31,462 nucleotides of DNA from Bacilli bacterium (GTDB lineage: Bacteria; Bacillota_I; Bacilli_A; RF39; UBA660), in contig JAFUFG010000226.1 of assembly GCA_017470045.1 (NCBI GenBank), forward strand, positions 1-31,462, in the 5' to 3' direction. Below, piece after piece: positions 10,601 to 18,733 of the stretch (position 1 is the first letter of the stretch; each line of letters begins with the position of its first letter). The notes below the pieces were generated by a model. The model did no database searches. It saw only the letters and a program-made list of their open reading frames with translations, and was not told where the DNA came from. The translations under genes were made by a program, and so were the position numbers.

Positions 10601-11253
10601 ACTTTATCAATTTGCTTTCTTAACTTTCTTGTTAGAACCTTACGTTCCATATCCATTTTTCCTACAATTCCTTCTAAATCTTCAATAGAAAATTTATAAG
10701 TATCTAATACTGTAAAAGGTAAAGTAGCATTCTCAACATAATCCTTTTGTTCTTTATTTAATCCTTTTAAAGCATTCTTATATTTTGGATATTCTCTTAA
10801 TTGGTTTCCATAATCCGCTAAGAACTCTAATTTTTCTTTTTCATCTTGTAAACTTTTTTGACGATACTTCCACTTTGCCATCTTCATCTTTTCCATAGAA
10901 TAAGTAACAGCAAAAGTAATAGCACATACACCAGTACTAACAATTAAAGACTTTGTTAAAGAAGGATCTGAACTAGTAATATAACTAAGTCCACAACCAG
11001 CACCCAAATAACCAGCACCAATACCAGTTGCATAACGAATTAACGTAACTGCAGCATCTTTTCCATTATATGGCATAGACTCTCTTAAATCGTTATTAAT
11101 ATCTGCAATTCGATCCTTTGCTTGTTCTTTTAATAAGTCATCAATATTTTTTAAATTCTCTATCGAATTAGTAAACTCCATAGAAGAATTATCTTCTAAA
11201 TCAATTGTAATAGTGTCTTCATCCGCAACTAAATTTGTAATCTTTCTATTCAT
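10582..11253 (-). CDS. Hypothetical membrane protein with two transmembrane helices, between queA and tgt
   Basis: A 223-aa protein of no family I recognise. An acidic N-terminal segment (1-60) is followed by two hydrophobic helices at about 66-92 (Gly-rich, GIGAGYLGAGCG) and 101-120, then a charged coiled-coil-like helix (125-150) and a Lys-rich C-terminus. This suggests a hairpin in the membrane with both ends in the cytoplasm. GAGGTGG lies 7 bases before the ATG. It starts 15 bases after queA with no terminator, so it is co-transcribed with queA, and it ends in a hairpin overlapping its stop codon. Function is unknown; there is no visible link to queuosine chemistry beyond position. Confidence 0.75.
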   Translation of the reverse strand: MNRKITNLVADEDTITIDLEDNSSMEFTNSIENLKNIDDLLKEQAKDRIADINNDLRESMPYNGKDAAVTLIRYATGIGAGYLGAGCGLSYITSSDPSLTKSLIVSTGVCAITFAVTYSMEKMKMAKWKYRQKSLQDEKEKLEFLADYGNQLREYPKYKNALKGLNKEQKDYVENATLPFTVLDTYKFSIEDLEGIVGKMDMERKVLTRKLRKQIDKVKEKMD

Positions 11254-11268
11254 ACCGAACCACCTCTT

Positions 11269-12294
11269 TTATTGAATAAACATTGCATCCCCGAAAGAAA
11301 AGAAACGATATTTCTCTTCTACTGCAATCTTATAAGCATTTAATATATGTTCTCTTCCAGCCAAAGCACTAACAAGCATTACTAAAGTAGACTTTGGTAA
11401 ATGGAAATTCGTAATCAAACAATCAATTCCCTTAAAAGTATATCCCGGATAAATAAAGATATTTGTCCATCCACTACATTCTTGGAAATTTCCATAAGTA
11501 GACATAATCGTCTCAAGAGTACGAGTACTAGTTGTACCTACTGCAATAATACGTCCACCATTTTTCTTTGTCTCATTAAGTTTATCCGCTACTTCCTTTG
11601 TCATTTGATAATACTCACTATGCATTTCGTGCTCTTCGATTTTTTCAACACTGACAGGACGGAATGTTCCAAGTCCAACATGTAGAGTTACATAACAAAC
11701 AGAAACTCCAATATCTTCAATCTTTTGTAATAATTCTTTTGTAAAATGAAGTCCTGCCGTAGGAGCAGCTGCACTACCAACTTCTCTTGCATAAACAGTT
11801 TGATAACGAGATTGATCTTCTAGTTTTTCATGAATATAGGGAGGAAGTGGCATAGTACCTAATTCCTCTAATATCTCCATTAAGATTCCAGAATATAATA
11901 GTTTAAAATGTCTAATTCCTTCATCAAATTCGCCAGTACATTCCGCTTTTAATTTACCTTCTCCAAAAGAAACAATCGTACCTACTTTAATACGTCTAGC
12001 AGGTTTAACCAAGCATTCCCATTCGTCTCCTTCAAGATTCTTTAATAATAATATTTCAATAACAGCACCAGTATCTTCTTTTACCCCAATTAATCTTGCA
12101 GGTAATACTTTGGTATCATTTAAAACTAAGGTATCTCCCTTTTTCAAATAATCCGTAATATCCGAAAATACTCGATGTTCTACTTCTCCTGTTTTCTTAT
12201 CTAACACAAGAAGTCTTGAAGAATCTCTTACCTTAAGTGGAGTTTGTGCAATTAACTCTTCCGGTAAGTCATAATCAAAATCTTTTACTTCCAT
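11269..12294 (-). CDS. queA: S-adenosylmethionine:tRNA ribosyltransferase-isomerase
   Basis: A 341-aa QueA, which transfers the ribosyl part of SAM to preQ1-tRNA to form epoxyqueuosine. Diagnostic segments are the start [59 protein letters not shown] and the C-terminal [16 protein letters not shown]. The length fits the family. The ATG at 12294 is chosen over an in-frame TTG at 12306 because GGAGG sits 5 bases before the ATG. A strong promoter lies inside the 3' end of ruvB, and a hairpin precedes the ribosome binding site. The 223-aa gene follows closely. Queuosine biosynthesis genes for preQ1 (queCDEF) are not in this window. Confidence 0.96.
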   Translation of the reverse strand: MEVKDFDYDLPEELIAQTPLKVRDSSRLLVLDKKTGEVEHRVFSDITDYLKKGDTLVLNDTKVLPARLIGVKEDTGAVIEILLLKNLEGDEWECLVKPARRIKVGTIVSFGEGKLKAECTGEFDEGIRHFKLLYSGILMEILEELGTMPLPPYIHEKLEDQSRYQTVYAREVGSAAAPTAGLHFTKELLQKIEDIGVSVCYVTLHVGLGTFRPVSVEKIEEHEMHSEYYQMTKEVADKLNETKKNGGRIIAVGTTSTRTLETIMSTYGNFQECSGWTNIFIYPGYTFKGIDCLITNFHLPKSTLVMLVSALAGREHILNAYKIAVEEKYRFFSFGDAMFIQ

Positions 12295-12307
12295 ATTTCC
12301 CTCCAAG

Positions 12308-12330
12308 AAAAATACTGCTATTTAGCAGTA
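12308..12330 (-). terminator. Terminator-like hairpin in the ruvB-queA gap (possible leader hairpin of queA)
   Basis: TACTGCTA pairs with TAGCAGTA (12330-12313 on minus) and is followed by TTTTTC. It could end ruvB transcripts. Because the queA promoter lies upstream of it, it would also be near the 5' end of queA mRNA, where it could attenuate transcription or protect the end. Confidence 0.6.
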
Positions 12331-12340
12331 ATTTCGTCTT

Positions 12341-12369
12341 ATTATATCACATATCCTTCTCAATGCCAA
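12341..12369 (-). promoter_or_regulatory. Strong promoter for queA embedded in the end of ruvB
   Basis: On minus, TTGGCA (12369-12364) is followed by a 17-base spacer and TGATATAAT (12349-12341), giving five of six -35 bases and a perfect extended -10. The TGA of the extended -10 is the stop codon of ruvB. Confidence 0.75.
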
Positions 12370-13348
12370 GTAGTGCATACGCTTTATCCGTAGCTACTCT
12401 ACCACGAGAAGTTCTTTTTATTAAACCAATTTGTAATAAATATGGTTCACATACATCTTCAATCGTAGAAACTTCTTCACTAATCGAAGCTGCAATTGCC
12501 TCAATTCCAACTGGTCCACCATTAAATTTATGAACAATTGCATTTAGATACTCATGATCTGTTCCATCAAGTCCTAAATAATCCACTTTTAATCGGTCTA
12601 ATGCCTCCATTGTAATATCATGACTAACAACACCCTTGTTCTTAACCAAAGCAAAGTCTCTAACACGTTTAAACAAACGATTCGCAATACGAGGAGTTCC
12701 TCTACTACGCTTTGCAAGTTCGAAAGCTGCATCATCATCAACACTTACATTTAATACTCTAGCCGTACGTTTAATGATACTCTCTAACTCTGGTACCGTA
12801 TAATATTGTAATTTTGAAACGATTCCAAAACGATCTCTTAAAGGACTAGATAAGTCTCCAGCACGAGTTGTTGCACCAACCAAAGTAAATGGTGGTAAAT
12901 CAATTCGAATATTACGACTATTCCCTTCACTACCAACAATAATATCTAAGGAGAAATCTTCCATAGCTGGATATAAAATCTCTTCGATATATCTTGGCAT
13001 ACGATGAATTTCATCAATAAACAACACATCCCCTGGCTCCAAAGAAGAAAGAATTGCAGCTAAATCTCCACTCTTCTCAATACTAGGACCACTAGCAGTC
13101 TTAATATGAGTACCCATTTCATGTGCAATGATAAAAGCTAATGTTGTTTTACCAAGACCTGGAGGACCATATAATAATACATGGTCAAGTGGTTCATTAC
13201 GCATCTTAGCTGCTTCCACAAAGACTTTTATATTTTCCTTAACATCCGTTTGTCCAACATATTCTTCAATAGATTCTGGACGAATGGTATTATCCATCTC
13301 TTTATCATCAAATAAGGAATAATTGGTAATAACACTTTCCTCTTTCAT
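12347..13348 (-). CDS. ruvB: Holliday junction branch migration ATPase RuvB
   Basis: A 333-aa AAA+ motor that drives Holliday junction branch migration with RuvA. Visible are Walker [10 protein letters not shown] at 61-69, Walker B FIDEIHR at 110-116, the sensor/arginine-finger region [18 protein letters not shown] at about 158-175, and the C-terminal winged helix containing [15 protein letters not shown] and EPYLLQIG. Length is standard. AGGAGG lies six bases before the ATG and overlaps the end of ruvA, so the pair is an operon. The final coding bases carry the -35 and part of the -10 of the queA promoter. No ruvC is expected in Bacillota and none is seen. Confidence 0.98.
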   Translation of the reverse strand: MKEESVITNYSLFDDKEMDNTIRPESIEEYVGQTDVKENIKVFVEAAKMRNEPLDHVLLYGPPGLGKTTLAFIIAHEMGTHIKTASGPSIEKSGDLAAILSSLEPGDVLFIDEIHRMPRYIEEILYPAMEDFSLDIIVGSEGNSRNIRIDLPPFTLVGATTRAGDLSSPLRDRFGIVSKLQYYTVPELESIIKRTARVLNVSVDDDAAFELAKRSRGTPRIANRLFKRVRDFALVKNKGVVSHDITMEALDRLKVDYLGLDGTDHEYLNAIVHKFNGGPVGIEAIAASISEEVSTIEDVCEPYLLQIGLIKRTSRGRVATDKAYALLGIEKDM

Positions 13349-13360
13349 AAGAACCTCCTA

Positions 13361-13924
13361 TTAACGTAATAATAATTTTAAAGCATCTTTTACTTGATCT
13401 TCTAATTTTAATGAAGTATCTACTTTTGCTAGTACTGGAACAATTTCTTTTTCCTTGTAACCAAGACCAATAAGGACTTCTTTTAAATCACTTTCCGTTT
13501 GAACTTGGTCATCACTAATTCCAACACCAATAAATTCTAATTTTCCTTTTAAATCAAGAATAATTTGTTTTGCTAACTTATCCCCAATCTTAGGGAGTTT
13601 CTTTAAATATAAAACGTTTTCTCTCTCAATCGCATCCATGATTCCATCAATAGATCCTGTAGATAAGAAAGGTAATGCCATTTTACACCCTAATCCCTTA
13701 ACACTAATAAGTTTTAAGAATAATTCTTTTTCTTCTAACAATTTAAATCCATAAAGTAAATGTTCACTCTCCGTAATTTGTTGATAGACATATACTTTAT
13801 ATTCTTTTCCTAATTCAAATGCATAAGGATTGGCTACATATAATAAATATCCCACTCCATTATTATCTAATACAATTGCATTTGTCTTAATATTACTAAT
13901 AGTTCCTTTTATATAATCAAACAT
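13361..13924 (-). CDS. ruvA: Holliday junction branch migration complex subunit RuvA
   Basis: A 187-aa RuvA, the junction-binding partner of RuvB. The N-terminal OB fold starts MFDYIKGTIS and includes NNGVGYLLYV. The helix-hairpin-helix region follows (LISVKGLGCKMALPFL and LKKLPKIGDKLAKQIILDLKGKL), and domain III, which contacts RuvB, ends the protein (DLKEVLIGLGYKEKEI). Length is slightly below the usual ~200 but complete. GGAG stands 8-9 bases before the ATG. The gene has its own promoter and leads the ruvAB unit, 12 bases before ruvB. Confidence 0.96.
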   Translation of the reverse strand: MFDYIKGTISNIKTNAIVLDNNGVGYLLYVANPYAFELGKEYKVYVYQQITESEHLLYGFKLLEEKELFLKLISVKGLGCKMALPFLSTGSIDGIMDAIERENVLYLKKLPKIGDKLAKQIILDLKGKLEFIGVGISDDQVQTESDLKEVLIGLGYKEKEIVPVLAKVDTSLKLEDQVKDALKLLLR

Positions 13925-13942
13925 CTTATCAACTCCATTATC

Positions 13943-13972
13943 ATTATATACTAAAACAAAAAGAGAAGTAAA
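13943..13972 (-). promoter_or_regulatory. Promoter for ruvAB
   Basis: TTTACT (13972-13967 on minus) and TATAAT (13948-13943) are separated by 18 bases. The perfect -10 lies 19 bases before the ruvA start codon. Confidence 0.6.
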
Positions 13973-13994
13973 GAAAATCGAACAAATATTTCAT

Positions 13995-14019
13995 AAAAAA
14001 AGAAAAGTTTACTTTCCTT
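13995..14019 (-). terminator. Terminator of the 43-aa microprotein gene
   Basis: An 8-bp stem (14000-14007 with 14012-14019, one G-U pair) has a four-base loop that contains the TAA stop codon at 14009-14011. A seven-T run follows on minus. Confidence 0.75.
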
Positions 14020-14140
14020 TTCTTGTAATTGTTTTTACTTTTGCTTTTTCTTCTGTTTTTGGAAAGAAAGCAGTCTTTCTCTTACCATCCGCATCTGTAA
14101 AATGTTTTAATTCCGCATTTTTAATATTTTGAAACTTCAT
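14009..14140 (-). CDS. 43-residue basic microprotein with its own promoter and terminator
   Basis: A short open frame, below usual gene-calling lengths, lies in the gap between the acyl-CoA synthetase and ruvA genes. It starts MKFQNIKNAELKHFT, continues DADGKRKTAFFPKTE and ends in a Lys-rich tail finishing TRKGK. The net charge is strongly positive and there is no membrane helix or cysteine. GGAGG sits 4 bases before the ATG. A TGCTATAAT extended -10 at 14168-14160 and a terminator whose loop holds the stop codon make it a tidy single-gene unit. The composition suggests a nucleic-acid or ribosome-binding peptide, but I recognise no family, so the function is unknown. Confidence 0.7.
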   Translation of the reverse strand: MKFQNIKNAELKHFTDADGKRKTAFFPKTEEKAKVKTITRKGK

Positions 14141-14159
14141 AATACCTCCATGAGCCCCT

Positions 14160-14168
14160 ATTATAGCA
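14160..14168 (-). promoter_or_regulatory. Extended -10 promoter of the microprotein gene
   Basis: TGCTATAAT on the minus strand at 14168-14160 is a perfect extended -10. No good -35 is seen; the expected region overlaps the terminator of the acyl-CoA synthetase gene. It predicts a leader of only about 12-15 bases. Confidence 0.65.
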
Positions 14169-14169
14169 T

Positions 14170-14196
14170 AAAAAAAGAAAAGAACTACTTCTTTTC
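14170..14196 (-). terminator. Terminator of the acyl-CoA synthetase gene
   Basis: An 8-bp stem (14177-14184 with 14189-14196) has the four-base loop 14185-14188, which contains the TAG stop codon. A seven-T tract follows on minus. Confidence 0.8.
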
Positions 14197-16056
14197 TTCT
14201 TTTTCTACTTTTAAGTTATCTAATAATTCATCACTACTAGTTTCATCTTCTACTTGTTCTAGTAATTCTTCTGCTTTTTCAAAAGTACGATTCTTATTTT
14301 TCATCTCTTCTTCATGAATCAATACATTGAAAGCAACTTTTCCTACTAAAGTTTTTGGTAATTCTCTACGGAATTCATATTCATAAGGCCATGAGAAACG
14401 AGCTAAATTCTTCTCTACTAATGCTTTAATAGAACTTAATGTTTCCTCATTTTCTTTATTCGGATCTTTTAATACGACAAATGCTTTCGCAACACTAACC
14501 TTATAAGGATGTGGAATTCCAATAACACAAGACATACTAACATCTGGATGAGAATCAATGACATTTTCAATATTATTTGGATAAATATTGTATCCAGAAG
14601 AAATAATCATTCTCTTACTTCTACCTTTAAAGTAAACAAATCCATCAGGATCCATAATACCTTCGTCTCCAGTATGTAACCAAATACGTCCATCCTTATG
14701 TTTACGAAGAGTTTGTTTCGTTTCCTTACGATTATGAATATATCCATCCATAATAGTTGGTCCAGTAATAACGATTTCTCCTTCTGTACCATAAGGTACT
14801 TCATTCTCTGTACCATCTTCAACAATCTTATAATAAGTATCTGGATATGGAATACCAATACTTCCTGGACGATAATATTTAAGTGGTGTAAAACAGCTAG
14901 CCGCACAACACTCTGTTAATCCATAACCTTCACGAATTGTTGTTGGTGATTTATGTTTTTCCAACCATTCATCAAATTTTTTCTTTAACTCAATCGATAA
15001 AGAATCTCCACCAGAAATAACACAAGTTAAATATGGCATCTTCATATGATCAAAGTTCTTATTCTTTGTCATTGCTTCAAATAAAGTAGGAACACCAACA
15101 ATAACATTTGGTTCATATTTCTTAACAATCTTATCAAATGTCTTCGCACTAAATTGTGGAAGTAAAATACTTGTTCCACCAAAATATTGAACACAATGAA
15201 TACAAACTACTAAACCAAATCCATGGAAGATTGGCATAATAGCAAGGACTTTATCCTTATCACGTAAACAAGCAACATGTTCAAAGTTTTGCATAGCAGC
15301 TGCATTCAAATTAAGATTGGTTAACTTAACTCCCTTTGGTGTACCAGTAGTACCACCAGAATAAAGAATAGCCGCAATCTCTTTTCCCTTGAAACCATCT
15401 TCAATTTCTTTTTCGTATTCTTTACCAAGTTTAATAAAATCTTTCCATCCAATCTTTTTCTTATCATTATCTTTATCATGATTACTTTCACCATTCAAAT
15501 AATGAATTGGATTTAAAGAAATAAGTGTTTTAGACATATTTGTTGCTGTATAAATTGACTTAATAAGTGGTGGCATAGACTCACTTACACTTACTGTAAT
15601 GACTTTCTTTAGTTTTGTCTCTTTCATAATATGACTTACTTTTTCATAAGCAAAGTCAACACAAATCAACCACTCTGTTTTCGAAATTCTTAAATAATGC
15701 TTAATTTCATTTTCTGCACTAAGTGGATGAATCATACTAGCAACTGCACCAATTTTATTAGCTGCATAAAACGCAATAATAGCTTCTGGAGTATTTGGCA
15801 TACAAATAGAAACAACGTCTCTATGTTTTACTCCAATCGCCTTAAAAGCTCTAGCTGTATCATCAATCTGTTTTAAAAATTCATGATAAGTCTTTTTATT
15901 TCCATAATAGTTATAACTAATATTATTTAAATGCTTACTCGCTGTATATTCAATTAATTTATAAGCAGAAAAATCTGGATACTCCAAATGTTCCTTTTCA
16001 TCTCCATAAAATTTATACCACGGAGTTTTTATTCTCTTATTATCATTCTTACTCAC
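14185..16056 (-). CDS. AMP-forming acyl-CoA synthetase (long-chain fatty acid CoA ligase-like)
   Basis: A 623-aa adenylate-forming enzyme (fatty acid + ATP + CoA to acyl-CoA + AMP + PPi). The P-loop YSGGTTGTPKGV is at about 232-243, followed by the GYGLTEC A5 motif (about 377-383), LHTGDEG (about 460-466), the hinge FKGRSKRMI (about 476-484) and the catalytic lysine region LPKTLVGKV (about 566-574). The last ~40 residues form an acidic Glu/Lys-rich tail not needed for the fold. The chain-length preference cannot be read. The start is taken as GTG at 16056, with GAGGGTG six bases upstream; an in-frame GTG at 16065 would overlap that site. Monocistronic, with clear promoter and terminator. A role in scavenging exogenous fatty acids is inferred. 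Confidence 0.85.
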   Translation of the reverse strand: MSKNDNKRIKTPWYKFYGDEKEHLEYPDFSAYKLIEYTASKHLNNISYNYYGNKKTYHEFLKQIDDTARAFKAIGVKHRDVVSICMPNTPEAIIAFYAANKIGAVASMIHPLSAENEIKHYLRISKTEWLICVDFAYEKVSHIMKETKLKKVITVSVSESMPPLIKSIYTATNMSKTLISLNPIHYLNGESNHDKDNDKKKIGWKDFIKLGKEYEKEIEDGFKGKEIAAILYSGGTTGTPKGVKLTNLNLNAAAMQNFEHVACLRDKDKVLAIMPIFHGFGLVVCIHCVQYFGGTSILLPQFSAKTFDKIVKKYEPNVIVGVPTLFEAMTKNKNFDHMKMPYLTCVISGGDSLSIELKKKFDEWLEKHKSPTTIREGYGLTECCAASCFTPLKYYRPGSIGIPYPDTYYKIVEDGTENEVPYGTEGEIVITGPTIMDGYIHNRKETKQTLRKHKDGRIWLHTGDEGIMDPDGFVYFKGRSKRMIISSGYNIYPNNIENVIDSHPDVSMSCVIGIPHPYKVSVAKAFVVLKDPNKENEETLSSIKALVEKNLARFSWPYEYEFRRELPKTLVGKVAFNVLIHEEEMKNKNRTFEKAEELLEQVEDETSSDELLDNLKVEKEEKK

Positions 16057-16077
16057 TATCTTCACCCTCTAGCATCC

Positions 16078-16106
16078 ATTATACTATATTCCACTTAATT
16101 TCACAA
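16078..16106 (-). promoter_or_regulatory. Promoter of the acyl-CoA synthetase gene
   Basis: TTGTGA (16106-16101 on minus) and a perfect TATAAT (16083-16078) are separated by 17 bases, with the start codon 22 bases downstream. Confidence 0.65.
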
Positions 16107-16116
16107 ATTTACAAAC

Positions 16117-16141
16117 AAAAAAAGAGGATTAATCCTCTTTT
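16117..16141 (-). terminator. Terminator of yebC
   Basis: A perfect 22-base palindrome (16120-16141) is followed on minus by a T-run. The yebC stop codon TAA (16129-16131) lies at its centre. Confidence 0.85.
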
Positions 16142-16851
16142 AAATTATAGTAAACATCTTGTACATCATCTAAATCTTCTAATGTATCTACTAGATTATG
16201 TACTTTTTCTGCTCCTTCTTCATCAAGAGCAACTTCCATATTAGGAACATAAGTTAATTCACATTCTAAGAATTCTTTTACATCTTCTTTTTCTAAAGCA
16301 TCTTTTACAGCAGTAAATGTTGTTTGTTCTGTTGTAATAACATAAGTATCTTCTACTCTTTCAAAATCAACAGCACCTGCATCTAAAGCAGTCATCATCA
16401 TAGTTTCTTCATCATAATCTGCTGGAATAACGATAGAACCACGTCTTTCAAACATATAAGATACGCTTCCATCTGTTCCAAGATTTCCACCTGCTTTTGT
16501 AAAAGCACTTCTAACTTGAGAAGCAGTACGGTTACGATTATCTGTTAAACAATCAACCATAAAAGCAACTCCACCATGTCCATATCCTTCATAACGAACA
16601 CTTTCGTAATTTGCTCCATCAGAGTTACCTGCAGCTTTATCAATTGCTTTTTGAATATTATCCTTAGGCATGTTTTGTGCTTTAGCCTTATCAACTACTA
16701 ATCTTAGTGCGGCATTTTGAGACGGATCAGGACTTCCACCTTTAGCAGCAACCATGATTTCTTTTGCTAATTTTTGGAAAACTTTCCCACGTGCTTGATC
16801 TAAAAGACCTTTTTTTCTGTGAATTGTAGCCCATTTTGAATGTCCACTCAT
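16129..16851 (-). CDS. yebC: YebC/TACO1/PmpR family protein
   Basis: A 240-aa protein of the YebC family. It begins MSGHSKWATIHRKKGLLDQ, with KVFQKLAKEI, AAKGGSPDPSQNAALR and PKDNIQKAI nearby, then the signature YEGYGHGGVAFMVDCLTDN and RTASQVRSAFTKAGGNLG. The family has been described both as transcriptional regulators and, more recently, as ribosome-associated factors that relieve stalling, for example at polyproline. The ATG at 16851 has GAGGAGG 7 bases upstream, which decides the start over codons further up. It has its own promoter and a palindromic terminator. A transcript from the upstream two-gene unit could read into it, since no T-run hairpin separates them. Confidence 0.95.
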   Translation of the reverse strand: MSGHSKWATIHRKKGLLDQARGKVFQKLAKEIMVAAKGGSPDPSQNAALRLVVDKAKAQNMPKDNIQKAIDKAAGNSDGANYESVRYEGYGHGGVAFMVDCLTDNRNRTASQVRSAFTKAGGNLGTDGSVSYMFERRGSIVIPADYDEETMMMTALDAGAVDFERVEDTYVITTEQTTFTAVKDALEKEDVKEFLECELTYVPNMEVALDEEGAEKVHNLVDTLEDLDDVQDVYYNLKED

Positions 16852-16878
16852 ATAAATACCTCCTCGTTTTTCTTTAAT

Positions 16879-16907
16879 AAGATAACACAAAATCCTTGTT
16901 TTATCAA
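16879..16907 (-). promoter_or_regulatory. Promoter of yebC
   Basis: On minus, TTGATA (16907-16902), a 17-base spacer, and TGTTATCTT (16887-16879) form an extended -10 promoter. The -10 hexamer matches four of six bases. Confidence 0.5.
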
Positions 16908-16910
16908 GTT

Positions 16911-17840
16911 TTACTTACTATTTCGAATATAATAAGTAATTTCTTCCACTCCCTCTTGTTCATTTAAATTAATTGGGAATTCATTCTGAATATCTTCTAA
17001 TGTACCATCACTAACGGTAATATATAAATTATTAACTAAATCAAATACATCATCATTATTATTAACCGCCTTTAAAGCAATCATCGTACCTAATGTATCA
17101 ATATAACTATTGCAAGGCTTCTTATTCGTAATAATATCATCTAAATGAGAAACCATTTCTGCATCTCCTAAAGTAGCTTTAATCTCATCTTCTGCTTTAT
17201 CTTCTAATAAGAATCCTAAATACATTAAAGTTAGATAAGATTCATTCATATCATAGATTGTTCCATATAATTTCTTATAAATATAATTAATAGAATCTCT
17301 TCTTAAAGAATTATTCGTACTTAAATGCTTTGCTAAAGCAAATTCTGTTAAAGACATAATCATCTCAACATAAACTTTTTTTAATCCCTCTTCATATCCT
17401 TCTAGATTTAATAATTCTCCAGAAAATAAATAAGCATATTCACGTACTAGTAAGAATACTTCATCTAATTTATTTGATTCTAGAATCTCAATTCGATAAT
17501 TATCTCCATCAACGCTTACACGACTATTAACATCTCCCATTTCTTCTTTGGAAAGAAAAACAATATTTCCATTCTCCACATCATAATCAATTTGTTTAAT
17601 AATGTTAGGAGAAATCTTATAAAAGAAGTTTTTAATGATATTAATAGAAGTCTTCTTATCTTTTAAAGCAATTTTATAATCAATCTCTGTTGCTTCTTTT
17701 AAATCATCATACTCTTCATCTCTTAAATATTTATTTAATCCATTCGCATATGCGATAAAATCTTTAAAGTTTTCATAAAAAAATGGGTCCGAATTTTCAA
17801 GATAATCTAAATACTCTATAGCCTTCTTATTCATAATCAC
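16911..17840 (-). CDS. Hypothetical protein, 309 aa, possibly a degenerate zincin-like metalloprotease
   Basis: Not a family I can name. It is soluble and acidic, without signal peptide or membrane helix. At 131-139 the sequence LVREYAYLF is arranged like the HExxH helix of zinc metallopeptidases, but the first histidine is Arg133 and the second is Tyr137. A Glu-bearing helix follows (VYVEMIMSLTEF, E159), where the third ligand would be. If homologous, it is a catalytically dead relative; this is inference. The start is either GTG at 17840 (GAGGG 4 bases upstream) or ATG at 17834 (10 bases). It begins only 8 bases after the HPt-receiver gene, so the two are surely co-transcribed and may act together in signalling. 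Confidence 0.7.
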   Translation of the reverse strand: MIMNKKAIEYLDYLENSDPFFYENFKDFIAYANGLNKYLRDEEYDDLKEATEIDYKIALKDKKTSINIIKNFFYKISPNIIKQIDYDVENGNIVFLSKEEMGDVNSRVSVDGDNYRIEILESNKLDEVFLLVREYAYLFSGELLNLEGYEEGLKKVYVEMIMSLTEFALAKHLSTNNSLRRDSINYIYKKLYGTIYDMNESYLTLMYLGFLLEDKAEDEIKATLGDAEMVSHLDDIITNKKPCNSYIDTLGTMIALKAVNNNDDVFDLVNNLYITVSDGTLEDIQNEFPINLNEQEGVEEITYYIRNSK

Positions 17841-17848
17841 ACATCCCT

Positions 17849-18661
17849 CTAATTCATTTCACTATACCAAATCGTTTTTTCTACGATTGTTTTTACACCA
17901 GCTTCTGAAAATGGTTTACTAAGCATATCAACAATTGGATAACCAAATGCACGATCAATTGTATCTTTTGTAGAATCCCCAGAAATAATAGATACAGGCA
18001 TTTTTTGGAATAAATTATTCTTTTGCATATAATCAAGTACTGCAAAACCATCTACTCCAGGCATATTTAAATCAAGTAAAATAGCCTTAATCATTCCATT
18101 ATCGAAATTAGCCGTAATAATATTAATCGCTTCTTGTCCATTCTTTGCATCGCCTACATAATACTTATCCGCAAAAATACGTTTTACAAAATTACGAACA
18201 ATATTTGAATCATCCACTACTAATACAGCAGGTTGTAAATAAATCTCTCCAGTAATCGTAGCAGCTTTAACCGTTTCTACTTTTTTGGCAGGAGTAGCAT
18301 CATTACCATTCAAATATTCATTCGCAATAGCAAGAGCATTTTTTACCTGTTCTTGTAAAGCACCAAAATTTTGTTGAATATATAAAACATCCCCTGCTTT
18401 ACCCTTCATCTCATGTTCATAAGCAATATCGGATAATGTATGAAATCCAAAATATTTGGAATCACTTTTTAAAGAATGAACATAAATTGTATAATTCGCA
18501 AGATCTTTATTATTTTTATAATTTTCAAGTCTTGCAAGTTTTTCTGTTGCACTAACAATAAACTCTCCTAAAGTATCGTTATAAGTATCAATATCTCCAA
18601 ATAATTCAAGACTGGATTTGATATCAACACCCATAGAAGTTAAGTATTCTACACTTCTCAT
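17849..18661 (-). CDS. HPt-receiver fusion protein (phosphorelay adaptor)
   Basis: A 270-aa cytosolic signalling protein with two phosphorelay domains in unusual order. The N-terminal histidine phosphotransfer domain (about 1-118) has the phospho-accepting H62 in VHSLKSDSKYFGF. After an Ala/Lys linker (120-140), a CheY-like receiver (about 144-268) has the acidic pair D150-D151 (VVDDS), phospho-acceptor D197 (LLDLNMPGVDG), S227 (IISGD) and K249 (LSKPF). There is no kinase or output domain, so a partner must phosphorylate it. The ATG at 18661 is preceded by GAGGTGG five bases away. A TGTTATAAT promoter lies upstream, and the 309-aa gene follows in the same unit. Domains are confident; pathway unknown. 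Confidence 0.87.
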   Translation of the reverse strand: MRSVEYLTSMGVDIKSSLELFGDIDTYNDTLGEFIVSATEKLARLENYKNNKDLANYTIYVHSLKSDSKYFGFHTLSDIAYEHEMKGKAGDVLYIQQNFGALQEQVKNALAIANEYLNGNDATPAKKVETVKAATITGEIYLQPAVLVVDDSNIVRNFVKRIFADKYYVGDAKNGQEAINIITANFDNGMIKAILLDLNMPGVDGFAVLDYMQKNNLFQKMPVSIISGDSTKDTIDRAFGYPIVDMLSKPFSEAGVKTIVEKTIWYSEMN

Positions 18662-18689
18662 CCTAACCACCTCATCCTACTATAAAATT

Positions 18690-18698
18690 ATTATAACA
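18690..18698 (-). promoter_or_regulatory. Extended -10 promoter of the HPt-receiver operon
   Basis: TGTTATAAT on minus at 18698-18690 is a perfect extended -10. The -35 region is a T-rich tract from the preceding terminator and has no consensus hexamer. Confidence 0.65.
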
Positions 18699-18707
18699 TA
18701 AAGATAA

Positions 18708-18733
18708 AAAAAAGAAACTACTTAAAGTTTCTT
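18708..18733 (-). terminator. Terminator of the obgE operon
   Basis: An 8-bp stem (18712-18719 with 18726-18733) and a 6-base loop are followed on minus by a T-run. The stop codon of the methyltransferase-like gene (18718-18720) is within the stem and loop. Confidence 0.8.

Noticed and set aside
12237..12533. 98-codon open frame on plus across the queA-ruvB junction
   Set aside because: It runs antisense over two solid genes and their promoter, has no ribosome binding site, and its composition is that of a reverse-strand shadow.
14607..14906. 99-codon alternative frame inside the acyl-CoA synthetase gene
   Set aside because: The main frame is continuous through its family motifs here, so this is an overlapping shadow, not a frameshifted remnant.
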